DNA of 64,000 nt, taken from contig JABVXV010000187.1 of assembly GCA_013365325.1 (NCBI GenBank), positions 1-64,000 on the forward strand, read 5' to 3'. Below are positions 1-13,200 of the stretch, one piece after another. The first letter of the stretch is position 1. Every line of letters begins with the position of its first letter. The translations under genes were made by a program, and so were the position numbers. The notes below the pieces were generated by a model. It searched no databases. It saw nothing but the letters and a program-made list of their open reading frames with translations, and had not been told where the DNA came from. The stretch is from Dipetalonema caudispina. Its lineage: Eukaryota; Nematoda; Chromadorea; Rhabditida; Onchocercidae.

Positions 1-122
1 CCAAATGAGACACTCCGTTGAAACTAAACAACCACAAACTATCTATTGGCTCAGCAATCACAAAGATTTCAAATAAAATGCATGCATTATGCAACTTATT
101 GTATATTTCGTATCAAATTTAG

Positions 123-1722
123 CTGATGATGATGCTAACTCTGATGATAAAGCTGATGATAACAATGATAAAGTAGTGACGGTGAGAAAAATTTTAGCTT
201 TATCTTCTTCTTATTTCCCTCACATCAGTTAACCTATATCATTTTTAAAGCATACTGCAAAGAATGGAAATGATTGAGGGAAAGTGAAAGAATCTGAAAT
301 TTCACAAGCATAAACTGTCGGGAAAATAATGAATTTTTGATTCAAACTTTCCGCAGTAAATTATATTTGCAAATTACTTTCTCAACCACTGTTTTCTTTT
401 AAAATAAGGGAACTTTAAGTCTTTTGATAAAACTATTCAAATGAAACTCTGCATAAAAATACATGAATTGGGAGATTAGAACTCAATTTGCACTCCCTTA
501 AAAATGACACGAAAATTTGCACTCAAAAGAAAATCTTGCCAGTGCAATTGGTACTAACTGGACTTTTATTCCAAACAAAATAACTGGAAAAAATTAAATA
601 ATTGTTATCACTTACTTCAGGTCATGATTTACTCTTCAATTCATTTTAGCAATATCGCACGATGAAGTGTGCATTTCTGTATTGGATATTGAAGTGAAAA
701 TAGCTTTTTAATCCGTTGCATCTCGATATTTGCAAAAAAAATATATCAGAAATCAATACCAGACTGATTCTATGATCTCACTTTCCACGGTGGAATAGTA
801 AAGCATGAAGGAAGCAGTATGGTGGATAAGATTTTTGACAAAATGTTTTGGTAGCCAAGGATTGCCAACTCCATTGCTATTCCAGTGGCAAAGCGATTGC
901 TTATTCTTGGATCAAAGTTGTCGAATAGATGAACAAATCTGGCTTAATTTTAGGATAATGTTTTACTATTTCATCAGTAATTCGTGTCAAATGTATATAG
1001 GAGGCGATGCAACTTTGTACTTAAACTCATAATATAGCATAATTTCATATTCTAATCTTAGATTTTTCGTCGCAAATATTGCTAGATATTGTCAAGTTTA
1101 TTTTAGAATAAATTCAATCCAAAGCAAAAAATGCAGAGTGTTCACCAAAATCATTAAAATCAATAGTTGTCCAACGAGTTTAAAATACACTATAGTAGAG
1201 TTGGACAACGAAGTTTTGACAGGATTTATTCTAAATTGAATCGTAAACAATAATTCACCTCATATTTCTTTTGCCCAAAAGACTATTCAATGAATATATC
1301 GGTCTCTTGTTTAGGAATTCAAGAAAAGTATCCGCTTGATTTTTAATTCATAAGATTTTCAAAGTACAGCTTCGGGAAAATCAAATGTGACTTGCGATAA
1401 AAGTATGAGTTGGAAAACGTTTTTGTTGGAAACTAAACGGAATCAAATCATTGCTTCCCATCTTTGACTTTCTTTCATCACTCAGTGGAAATCACAGATA
1501 GTGTTGTGAATGTCATAAATGCCATTCCGTTATAACTACAGTTGCTACCCATATCCGCTTGTAGCATAAAAGTATATCATTTCAAGTTTCGTGTAAATTA
1601 GATGCTTGTTACTTTTTGATGCCTAAATTTTTGCATATTTTAATGATTAATTTCATTTAACAATTTTACAGGTTGTTCATCACAAAAAATACTTTTGGGA
1701 TGCGATCACATTGTGCGGGTAA
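123..1722 (+). CDS. 3' end of an unrecognised gene (two exons, partial at left edge)
   Basis: Two exons that join in phase. Exon 123-181 follows an acceptor (AAATTTAG) and ends at a GTGAGA donor; it encodes a very acidic stretch rich in Asp and Asn, beginning DDDANSDDKADD. Exon 1672-1722 follows TTTTACAG and encodes VVHHKKYFWDAITLCG and a TAA stop. The rest of the gene would lie left of the window. The acidic segment followed by a short basic and aromatic tail gives no family assignment. Only splice-site quality and matching phase (0/0) support the join, so this could be a chance pairing. What else it could be: simple GAT-rich sequence mistaken for an exon. Confidence 0.3.
1102..1235. repeat. 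nested inverted repeat
   Basis: Outer arms TTTAGAATAAAT (1102-1113) and its exact reverse complement (1224-1235) flank inner arms GTTGTCCAAC (1166-1175) and GTTGGACAAC (1200-1209). The inner arms are also exact reverse complements. No transposase frame lies nearby. It could be a remnant of a small inverted-repeat element or a folded RNA. Confidence 0.5.
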
Positions 1723-1892
1723 CGCTCAGAAAGGTTGTATCTCCCCCACCTCCATCCCCATCACTCCCAAACCTTTTGTTAAAAACGATTGAAATCTCAC
1801 TTGAACCTTAAAAAGCAAATTCATAGTTCATTGCGCTCCAAGCAAAATTGCATAGTCCACGGCAATGTTATGTAAAGCAACATCAAAATTTT

Positions 1893-1933
1893 AGCAAACC
1901 ACCACCAAACCGTGGGTTTGATGGTGGTTTGCT
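1893..1933 (-). repeat. near-perfect hairpin, 19-bp arms, 3-nt loop
   Basis: Arms 1893-1911 and 1915-1933 pair at 18 of 19 positions around the loop GTG. The one mismatch is C:A on the plus strand but becomes a U:G wobble if the minus strand is transcribed, so a minus-strand RNA would pair throughout. The arms contain CCACC/GGTGG and are GC-richer than the surroundings. Short outer arms ATCAAAA / TTTTGAT extend the fold after a bulge. It could be a small-RNA precursor, but the loop is short for a microRNA. Confidence 0.45.
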
Positions 1934-3814
1934 ACTTTGTTAAGTTTTGATCATTGTAATATATCGTGTAACACACTGATCGTCATAATGAAATTATCCT
2001 GAATACCAGTAAGTTGTTTGATTTAAGCTTCGGTGATTGCTACGAGCGATGATTTAGGCAATATACCGAACCTATAAAACATTTATGTGGAGAAATCAGT
2101 GGATAATTGGCTTGACAAAATCTTCTTCACAAGACGAGGGGATTGAGGGAAGGAAAATCAATTCCTAAAAATTTAAGAAGTATTATTTAGCATACGCAAG
2201 GAAAACTTCAGTCGTGGCATTTATGTAATATTCTCATTGAGTAGCAAAACTTCAACATTAGACAAGTTGAAATTCCGCACTTCATGTTAGTAGCTTTTCT
2301 TCACAAATAAAACTCCACTTCGTGTGAAATCTTGAAGAAAAAAAATCTAAGAAATAAAATAGCTGAGATGTTTTCATGCATTGAATGATAATAAGTCCAA
2401 GCAAAATCTATATACTACTTCAGAGCTGAAACTCTCTTGTAGTGTTATATTTCAAGTACTGTTAGAAGCGATTATGCTTTTTCATCATTTAATTCAATTC
2501 AAAATTCTTTCCTTTCTTCTTTTGTTCTTTCAACAAAAATTTCAGAAGACTTTTAGTTTGCAAAATAAATAAATAAATACGCGATTTATTAAAAAAAATA
2601 CACTGCATAACTTCGAATTTTTCTGCTTGAAAAAATTCATCAAAACGCTCCTAACATATTAGCATACTAATTCTCACGGAAGAATATAACTTTAATATAT
2701 GCGAGGGATTAGAAATTTCTATCCTATTATTCTAATGATAATTGAAATGAGAAGAATTTGTTTAATTCATTTAAAATAAAGAAAAGAACTGGGAATTCAA
2801 TGTACAAATGTTACTAATTCGAACAGTGTCATTAGAATTTCAATAACAAATAATAACAATCAAACATTCGGCAGTAAACGAAGCGAAGCAAACATTTTGA
2901 CAGGTTGAAAATTTGATAAATACGATTCATTTTAAAATGACATAAAGAAAACCAGGAAAACTATGGTTACCTTGAATTCTTTCAATATTCCCTTGAAAAG
3001 CTACCGTTTTAGCAACTTTAGCTAACACTTATATAATAATACAAAGATTGAAATAATGAAAAAAAAGGTTTGTTATCAATAAATTTTGTGCATTAAATCA
3101 AATATTCATGAGTAAATTTAGGTGCGATTTTAAAGCCTTGATTTAAATAATTCTAAAATTTTGATTTGAATACGACTATCTCTCAAGAGAAAATAAAGAA
3201 AAAAAGGAAGTCAATGTTAATACACGGATCAATTCAATAAAAAGAATAAAATATCATCAAGATAACCGAATATTTTTCAGTAATAAATTTTGAAACGTCA
3301 TATCTCACATAATGAGTTATAGCGCTAGAAAAAGAGATATTTTTTTTAATTTTTCTTAGAAAATCTTCAATATCTTCTTCAAGCACCAAGATTTCAAATT
3401 CAGCTCTTACTGTAAGTATTCAAAGAATATAGATTGCTTAAATTGATGGTTATTTTCAAGTATGACAATAATTGGTCGTCTTTCATATCACTACGAAATA
3501 AAAATTATATTGCTGAAAGTTTCGTCTGGTAGATTCAAAATAGCGATATCTTAAAAACGTTCGTAGAAATATTTATGGTAGGATTGATTGCAGTAGCACC
3601 GCTTCGATCATTCAATGGATGTTTCGGCTCTCTTCAGATAATCCAACTATTCTGCAACTGACAATCTTTGAAAAGTCAAAATGAAGAGAACAATTTCAAG
3701 CTCTCATTGAAGTTCATTCAGTAAAACGAAAATGTATGAAATTCTTCATTAAAACTCTTTTCCTATTACTAAAAGGAAATTTCAGACTTCATTCTTTACT
3801 CTTTCTGCTCAATA

Positions 3815-3863
<49 letters not shown>

Positions 3864-4468
3864 AGACTGTCACACTTTAAGTTTTTCAGTAATTTACTGC
3901 AACTGACTGATTTAGTGAGAAAAGAAAAAAGGAAAGTGAATTATATGAAGAATGAGTCATAATAACATTGTTTCAAGGTATAGCAGATTCGTTTCAGAAA
4001 TTTAATTACCACTTATACAGTCATTTCATTTCTCATCAATCACCATTCTTTGAATTGACAAAAAACTATTTTCATCTGAAATCAATCACACTGAAGGTGA
4101 AATAGATTACTCTAGTTCACTAACATCTTGTTTCAAGGAAATCGTCGTAATTCCCGATTCAAGTAAAACGAAAAAATATTTTCGTAAAGGGAATTGGTAA
4201 TTGTCTTTGAGGAAAAAGAAACTGGAAATTGCTTTAGTCAAGCTAAGAAAAATTTTACAAAGCCAGAATTTTTTAACGAAATTTCTAGCAATTTAATTGT
4301 AATCTTTCTTGTATTGCACTATTTTAATGGTAAGCTTTAAAGATCACAATTCCGACAAAAGACCATGATTATAAAGATATAGTTTTGATTTAAAATAAGC
4401 GAGATAAGAAAATGTAATTCTAATGAAATTTGATTCTTGTAAATTCCGAGAATTTCTAAATGTACCAA
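1934..4468. other. intergenic DNA with no supported gene
   Basis: Very AT-rich sequence. Beyond the hairpin just to its left and a long A tract at 3817-3862 I see no exon chain, RNA gene or element. The short open frame at 2381-2572 is composed of low-complexity Phe/Leu/Lys codons and has no splice support. Confidence 0.5.
3817..3862. repeat. poly(A) tract of 46 A
   Basis: An uninterrupted run of A. Runs this long are unstable and may differ in length between individuals or assemblies. No coding sequence adjoins it, so a processed retrocopy is not supported. Confidence 0.85.
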
Positions 4469-7400
4469 CTATTTCCGGGTTATGCGGAACAAAATAACTG
4501 TATAACAAATTTCAGTGAAGAATACTAATTTGTAATGTGCACCAGTTTCATGCTGCTTCTCAGTGCTATCATTAGCCACATTTCTTGCTTCCAGTTTCAC
4601 ACCACTCATATCCCAACGATGATCAGTATCGCCGATAGATCTCTGCACATTGTCACTATTTTTTGTTTTCTGTTCATATTGTTTTTCGAGTTTTGAAGTG
4701 ATATTACGAAATGATGATTCCATAATTACACCTGGTTGCTTTGAGAGCACTGAATGTACCCGCGCCAGTCCACTACTTTGTAATGAACTCGGTAACCTGA
4801 AGGAGGTGATGAATATAATATTTAATGCTTGGATTGATATGATAGGAAGATTTGTTGGGATATTTGATATGCAGAAGAGAACAAGCATCTCAGGTATTTT
4901 TGTGAATACTTTGCTAATTCAACGCATTACAAACAGTCAATCAGCTCAATCATTTTAACATAATTTCAGACTAATTATTCTGATTTTTTATTAAAATGTA
5001 TTTTTTGCTTAAATAGTCAAGCGAAAATTTCACATACCTTCCAGTATAGAGCGTTCTCAAAGCGGCTGTTCTGAAACGATTTCCTTGTCTTCCTCCTACT
5101 CGTCCTCTTCGAACTAAAGATGATAATGATGAAGAGACTTGTTTACAGATCTTTTTAGCAGAAAAAAATGTTAACTTCGTTCAGATTGCTTTATGAAAAA
5201 ACAGTTTCTTCCATAATTATCTTTTTAAAATTGGAAAAATTTTCTAAAAGAAGTGAACTTACAACTTCGATGACATTGGACACAAAATATGCGCAGCGGA
5301 ATATTTGTCTGAATATTATTCCTAAAATGATGAAATAAGAAAAAAAAGTTGCTAGTTGAAAAAAATAATCGATTTCCAAAAGTTAAACACATTTGTCTAA
5401 TCTACAAGTTGTCATTTTTTAAAATAATGCCAAATTACTTGAAATTTTATTTCTATTTTATATTGCATATTCTCATAATCCATCTTTTCCACTATTCTGC
5501 GTGAATTTTAAGACATCAAATAATGCCGCTTTAGGAAATTTCTAATTTTATGATTATTTTAGTTGACCACAAAAACCCTAAATATGCGATATCGCTATTC
5601 TAATAACTTCTTTTTACATTCAAACATTGCGACACTTAGCGATTGCCTTGTAAATTTCTTCACTTTTTCATACCGCACTATTTTACGAATCAAAATACCG
5701 GTATTCCGTTCTCTTTTCAGTCTAAATTTTTGTCTCCTTTTAGAAGTACTTGACAAGAGTGGACATTGAGCGATGAACCAAATGCGACCCCTTATTATAA
5801 CTAATTATTGTAAAATTAAACCAGAAATTTTGGTTATATCTTGAATGCCTCCACTTGAAAGTGCTGAAATCTTTTATTGTTCAAAGATTTAAAGTATTTT
5901 GGATAGTGAGAAAGTGAAGTGCACAAATTACTTATAATTAATTTTGTTAAAAGAATTTTAATAATATATAATTTTGCTTAGAAAGATTTATCATAAGGTG
6001 TGTAGTCAAAATGAGTATTAAGTGTCACCAATAAACTTTACCTAAGCTATTTATCTTACCAATATCAGTTACTTTAAAAGAGTAATAAATAAAGTCAAAT
6101 GATGAAGACACACTTCTGGAATGAATTCTTTAAAACCATAATTCATAAAATAAAGGAAATCTTATCTGAGAAAATTTATTCAAGGAAATTTCTAATATGA
6201 AAATGTATAATTTAACTAATTGCAATAACTAGAGGGAAACAAACTTGTAATGGGTAGCAGGCCATGGAGGACATTGTCCTTTACGTATTGAGAATGCTGT
6301 CGATGGATTGAATTGACAACGTCCCGTGTCGGGATCATAATGTGCTATCTAAAATTTCCTTCAGTTTTTCACTTTAGTAAATCTCAATATTAAAATGGAA
6401 AAGAAAAAGTTGCAAAAACTTCTTGAAACTTACGGCACAATTAAATTCATGGCAAGTTCTTGCACACTGATCGGTTGATACAGTAATAGCGAAATGTGTA
6501 AAAGAATGCCTTCTTGGGGTTTGCATGGGTGTAGATATGTAGAAAATGGATGCATGACATACTGAAATTCACTCAGAAATTATATCACTGATATCCATTA
6601 GTTGAATTTGTCATAAAAGGATACAGTATTGATATATGATATCGAGTAGACATATGATATCTTATTCCAGCAATGCATTAATCAAATTCAATATAGTTCT
6701 GATTTAATCAATGATCAAATAAACAAGTTATGGTAAAGAGCGAAAAAATAGACCTCCTGTCCTTAATGAATTAGAAGTTGAGTGTGGTGATAAGGGAAAG
6801 TCGATCTTTGGGGATGGTTGTGGTGGTTGCGTATGTGATGTGATCAATAATGAGGGCGGTTTTGTTTCTGTTGAATGTGGTGATATTGTTGCTGATGTCG
6901 GTATAATCAAGTTGTTTCGATGTTGCTTCAAGTTAACTTAATTTTATTTCATTGAATCATAAATCATAGACAAAATGTTAAATCATTTATCTTCGTTATT
7001 TCCTAGTTGTCGACAAGAAATTTTGTAATTCTTCGCCTTCGGAATGAGAGTCAGCTTAGATGACAATCATTAGTCATTATTAGGTTCCTTAAAAATGAGA
7101 CAAATTGGTCAGCTCTTCGAATGAATCAAGATGATAAGCTGAAGCTAAAGTTTAATAGTCAATGATATCAGTAAACAGATTAGTACGATGTATGAAATAA
7201 GTAATTATAAGTGTTATGAGAGTAATAAGAAATGATGGTAGTTCATTAGGGTCTGCGGTCAAACAGGTTATTCATTCGATTGGTTCGAAGGCAAGTAGAA
7301 ATTAGCTGCTAGATGATTGAAAAATACAAAGATAAAAAGAAAACACTACTAAAAAGCTGTGTGATCGGAAAAACTATTTGCTTTTTCAGAGGCTGAAACT

Positions 7401-10239
7401 AAGGTTCAAATACTTTCAATAAAATGTCAAGCTCTAGTAGTAAATAAGATAAAGTCAAATCGATTTGAAATAACCGAAAGAATTATTTATTGATAGTTGA
7501 ACGAAAAACACTTACCTGCGGTTGATTGACAAGCTGAGACAATCGAGGTACCAACGGGGATGTTTGTGGAGTTGTATTAGGTCTGAACTCATTCGCAATG
7601 AAAAGGGTGATAAAAATAAAAAGCTGTATGTTTAGTCATTTTCAAAACAAACATTCAGTCACTTTCAAATTTCATGCTAAATTTTCAATTTCGTACAAAA
7701 GAAACTGTAATAATTTTACCTGAATGACATTCTTGTTGGCAATGGTTGCTGAACGATAATTCTTGGAGGCGGAGGGGACGGTCGAAGTAGGAATTCTCTC
7801 CGAGGAAGAGGTTGTGTTGGTGGTGGTGGTCGAGCCGGTGGCTAAAATGCGTGTGATAACTAAATGAATGAAAAGAATTCCTAAATTTTGCGTAAACTAC
7901 AAAATCCTTAAAACTGTAATTTTAAAACTAAAACTTTATTAATTTAGAAACATACCCGAGAAGACAACGGTAGTCGCCTGAAATAAAGAAATCAAGAATA
8001 AAAAAAAGAAACATTTCAAGTATTTTCTACATAATAATCTGTGAGGTTCAAAGATGAAGGCTACATCAAAAGCCTTAGAGATCTTAATTGCTGGAAATGC
8101 AAGATTATTTCCATTACATGAAGGACTGTGGAATTAGTCCTGCAAAAATAAGACATTGGAATAATAAAGGGAAGAATTGCAAAGAATTCAGTCTGAAGTT
8201 ATTGAGAATGAAATTGCTTCTAAGGTTCAATTAGAAAGAGACGAGTTACACTGAATTACCGAACTCGCGGTAATTGAAGTCCAAAATTAGAAACATTATA
8301 ATTTGAATGACATACGTAGTCCGTTGGATAGGTGCTGAAGTTCGACCAACAGGTACCACTGAGGCAATCCGTGCAAGCGTCGTAAATGGCGTAGAAGTGT
8401 TAATGCTACCTGCTCTATCTTTTCCTGCTACTGTCATAGATAATTTTGATATTTTCTGTTGCTCCTTCTCTTCCCGGTACGGTTTTGGTATAAACAGTGG
8501 ATCTTCTGGAGATCAAATCCAAAAATGAATATTCTTATAATGTTAGTAGATTCTACCAACAATCCCAAAAATTTCCCTCAAAATATCCTTAAATCTTCAA
8601 ACACCCTTCTGAAAGATGGAAGTAATTTCTCCGAATCGGTCAAATTCTACGTTGACGATATATGAAAGAAAAAATCACAAATAAGAAATGCTACACTTTC
8701 ATGACCGATCAATTCCTTCTTACCTCCCCGTAAATCCACCAATTTATCATCATATGCGTCGATCTCATTCTTCACTTGCGTCATTTCTCCTGTAAGTGTG
8801 CGATTGTCTTTACATCATTAAGCGTTAAAGACCTGATGAATTGTTGAACAAAGCTTATAAAGGAGACAAAAAAGCTGAAGCAAAACTAATTAATTCACTG
8901 CTTCTTCATGTTTCATAATAACTAATTAATAATTAATTGTTAACTGAAAAAATGTTGGTTTAATACAACTGAATGCATAAATGTAAGGGAGATAATTAGC
9001 ATATATTTTTTTAAGACATATAAATTAAACATATATTTTTTAAACAGATATCTTGTTAAGATTACAAAAAACTGACCAGCTAACCCGTTGCTATCATCTA
9101 CTGATACTTCGTCAAAAACTGCTCGTTGCAAACCACCTCGCGGTGGTCCCAGAACTATAAATAAGCTATGATTGAGAATTATAAATACATTGCTGCTGTG
9201 AAATTTATATAAAACTTTTTGAAATATTAAAATACAACATAGAATGCATGAAGGTGAAAAGCGTCTTTCGCAGAAATTCATTGCGAATTGGTTTCAAAAA
9301 TTTTCACTATCTGATATTTGAATTTGTTGTTTGATCACACAATCTTTGATGAAAGATTTTGTTTAAACATTAAGGTATCTTTGTAGATTAGCAAATATTC
9401 TGTACATTAAATATTCTGCCATTTCATTTATTAATTATAACTATACTGTTCTCTAGCTTCCTTTTTATATTCGTACTATCTAGTAAAGGAAATACAAAAT
9501 TGGCTTCTTCATAGAAGGAGCATTTTCGTAATTTTGTTAGAATAATGAGTAAAACTTTCCAGTTTGGTAATTTTCGAATTAAAGTTGTCGGATGAAACAG
9601 TTAGAAAGGACAGTGAAATGTTATTTTTATTTTTGAAATATAATCAACAATCAACAAATAGAAGTTTTCAAGGACTATTTCAGAAATGAAAGATGTCTTT
9701 GTACGCCAAAAGTAGAAATTTCCCATTATCTTATTAATACAAACATGCTCCACGGAAGAAGGCTTTGGGACAGAAAATGTCCATAATTTTCATTCTGAAT
9801 GATTCAAATTTCGGCATGAATTTATGACTTTCTGTTTGATTTTTATTTTCAATTAACAATGGTTGGATGCTTCGTTTAATGAAATATTAAAAATGATTTA
9901 TTTTAAGAATAATGGCAGGGGGAAATTTTATGTTTTAATGATCATTTTCAAGAATTCAGTATCTCAAAATACAAACTTTACTTACTTACAACTTTTTGCT
10001 TATCGAAGTCGATTTCGTTCCCAACAGTGCTGCAATGATACATTGTGTAGTTTTATAGGAGCAATTGCACTAATTCGTCTTTTTTTTCCTTTTCCACAGC
10101 TTCTCCAAATTTGTGCATCTTTCCTCTTTCTTTTGTTCTTCTTACCACATAACAAAATATCATAAACTTACGGATTTTGAGAATCCAACTGACCGAAGAA
10201 GAGAAAAAAGATAATAGCACGAAAACAGCATTGTTCCAT
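4469..10239 (-). CDS. Secreted proline-rich protein with one PAN/Apple domain
   Basis: Exons, 5' to 3': 10239-10172, 10029-9986, 9154-9077, 8789-8724, 8505-8316, 7977-7956, 7841-7720, 7582-7516, [uncertain exon about 6910-6755], 6561-6434, 6348-6245, 5321-5263, 5113-5038, 4796-4469 (stop). All joins keep phase except around the bracketed exon, which phase requires. The start ATG at 10239 lies one base behind a TTTTCAG acceptor, pointing to spliced-leader addition. The N-terminus is a signal peptide (MEQCCFRAIIFFLFFGQLDS). A basic and proline-rich linker follows, with runs such as PPARPPPPTQPLP. Exons 6561-6434 and 6348-6245 encode the cysteine-spaced PAN fold (STDQCARTCHEFNC, then AHYDPDTGRCQFNPS and KGQCPPWP). 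The next exon adds a CxxC (FCVQCHRS). PAN domains bind protein or sugar and are common in worm cuticle and matrix proteins. The C-terminal exon is Arg/Ser/Glu-rich and ends in a hydrophobic stretch. No closer name is supported. Confidence 0.72.
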
Positions 10240-10246
10240 TCTGAAA
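10240..10246 (-). promoter_or_regulatory. putative spliced-leader acceptor for the PAN-domain gene
   Basis: The minus-strand sequence reads TTTTCAG, then one A, then the start ATG. With no coding exon upstream, an acceptor this close to the ATG is the usual mark of SL trans-splicing in nematodes. This is inference; an RNA read carrying the leader would settle it. Confidence 0.5.
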
Positions 10247-13200
10247 ATGCACTGATAATCAGCCGATTATTTTATTGTTAATTTACATAAATTACGATAT
10301 AATTAAGAAGGAAATATTTCTTCAGAACATTGTGTAACGATAGTCCGAGTAATTAAATTCCGAAAGGTTTTTTCCACTATGTTCATTTAACTAATTGTAA
10401 GAATATAATTAATCTAATTACACTGTTCTTCATTTTGCACATCATTTTTAACGTACATCAATGATAGATACTTTGACATTTTACAGTTTTAAAATAACCA
10501 GTACAACAATCAGTTGACCTCGGTCCATTTCATTTGTTGTAGTACGCAATAATTTCTTTTTTTTTTTTTTTTTTTGGAAATTTGTTTTGCAAAATAATTA
10601 ATCAAAGTCAAAATAAAGAAAGTTGATTTTCTTTTAGTTCTAATAATCATTTTACGAAATAAATTTTCCAGAATTACGATAATTCATTAGCAATTTAATA
10701 ATTTGGAATGGATTTTCAGGCCTATTTCTCATTAGAATCTATAGCAGTATAGCTAATACTTTGTATTAGCAGTGAAGGGAGTAATATATATTTTTTAATT
10801 GGCTCTTTAAAGAAGTTATGCAAAGTGAGCTCAACTTATTCGTAGAAATAATAGATTTTTTGCTTGCGAATTCGTTTTTTTTCGTCCACTCTTAGTATAT
10901 GGAAAAGAAAAACTATAATAAAACGAAAAAAGAGGGATTAAAAGATGGCTAATGAGAATTTTAAGACCAAAGAAAAATTGGTTTTAAAGTTATGGATTGA
11001 ATTTGTTTAAGAAAAATGCTTCAAGTTCACTTAGATTTTAATCTTGCATCTCCAGCGACGTCTATGTTGCTATTTCAATCATCTGAAGTTTGTTTGAGAA
11101 GCTCTCCTTCGGCTTTCAATTCAAAAAACGAACTTCCTACTAGCCAGTGGTAAAGCGGAACAACTTTTGCAAATCATGCTGTTAGTTTCTCTCGGAAACA
11201 TCGATACTACTTGACTTATTGCAAATAGATCAGTGCTGATAAGAAAAAAAGCAGTATGTGATAGCAACTCACTCTGGAATGTTCAATTTTTTATAACAAT
11301 TCCGTTAGTTTTCTTTTCGAAAATCCAAAAAAAATTTTTCTGTGAGTCATTTGTATGGTTAGAAAATTTTGGACAGTTATATTTTAAAGAAAAGGAAAAA
11401 GCAATACAAATAACATTTGAGAATTAAGGATGCAAGAAATAAATAAATTCCAAATGAAGAGAGGCTTTATAAGAAGATTCATCAGTACAACACGGGTAAG
11501 GTAAGGTAATTTATTTGTAGTTTCCCAAAAACCTGTATGGCAGACGTAAAAAGCATCAATTACAAACGCAGTCAAACTTCAATTTCTACATTTGTCCTCT
11601 AACAACTGATGTGAGTTCGCTACAATTCAAAGTATAAAAACATTTCCGGTGATTCAGAGATATTGCGAGTTCTAAATAAATGTGGAAAAGTAGGCATAAG
11701 TCACCGATCGAGTACAGTATCTTTAAAATACTCCTGAAAGTATCTGAACAGCGATAGCGTGCGACGTTGGAGTGTGTTGTAGGTTCATTGGTTTGATGCT
11801 GGAGCCTATATTAATTGCTATTTAATTTAATGAATGCAGTAAATTAAAGAATTAAAGAGAGTGTTCCGATGATCGAGGACAAAAGAAATATTATCCAAAA
11901 TGAAATGGAAGATCAAAAAAACAGTCTTTTACCATTACTTTTCAATGCATATAAGTCAGGCATAATTGTTAAAAAATATTGTTTTGTTGGAAATCTTTTG
12001 TTGATAAATAGTAAAAAATAAATGTAAACAATTTCATCTAAACATATGCGCTAGGACAGAATTTCGTCGTGTCATTTTTTTAGCTGAAATATTTTTTCTT
12101 TTTTATTTCTTTGACAGAGATATGAGACTTTTGGAAATTTACGAAAGAAAGTGACATTAGGAAAGAATTTTGAACGAAAAAAAACGGACATCGTCCAACC
12201 GTGGAGAGTAAACGAATGACAGAGACAAAGAAAATGGCCATCGATTGTCGATCAGGTTAGGTCAGATCACCACAAGTTGCAGTGGGAAAAGGAAGTGTTA
12301 GAACACATGCCACATTTGAAAAACGATGACAAAAATTTTGTGACTTTTTGAAAGGAAATACATTAAGTGGAAAAATTGTGCATAACCATAGCAACACAAA
12401 ACTTTTCACATTTCTTCTTTCAAATATTTCAACAAATCAGGACATTCCTTCTTGATTTCCTCCCCACACATATCTAATGATGAATTCATATAGCACTACT
12501 CTCACTTCCTTTTTCCTTTTCCTTTTCCTCCAGTTATGAAGCATGTATCCATAATCTCGGATAACGAAATGAAGTAACAATTTGATATTTAAACCTAATG
12601 GAAAGGATTCAGTAGCAGTTAAACTTCTCTCTGCGTGAAAAATTTTTCAAAACAATTTTTTCATCAAAATGAAGATAAGGAGTTAAGAATTTCCCGGGAA
12701 AAAAATTAAATAAGAAGCGATTCTTTATCTTCCATCTTCTTTTCTACAAAGTTCTCAATAGTAACGAAGTGATGATATCAGATTTATTCAGGCCATCTGC
12801 GACTTTTGCTATCACGTCACGAATAAACGTGTTCTTAAATTTTCGGAGATAAATCAAACAGTAAATTACTTCGCTTTTCCCAATACTTTGGACGATATCT
12901 TCAATGAAGCGAATTACAAAAAATCCATCTTCATAATTTTTGCATGCTTTAAAATTCTATTCAGTCTTCTAAAAAAAAATTAATGAAGAAGCTGTACAAA
13001 TCAACTTGAAAATTTTAGCTGAGTGAAATCTCGGAAATTGAGAAATCTTTAGTAACTTAATTTTTCTAATATTCTGTAATCACTTTTAGAGATGAAATTT
13101 AAGGAAGTATTATTTACGGTATATAAATGAACAGGAAAGAAACAATTTACATACAAAGCGGTAGAGGAATAGGATGAATTATGTGTAACACACAATGAAT

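Noticed and set aside
5191..5379. Minus-strand frame with a membrane-like segment
   Set aside because: The PAN gene uses this exon in another frame (QTNIPLRIFCVQCHRS), fixed by phase on both sides.
9863..10165. 100-codon plus-strand open frame
   Set aside because: It is antisense to exon 2 and the first intron of the PAN-domain gene, whose phases and signal peptide are consistent on the minus strand.
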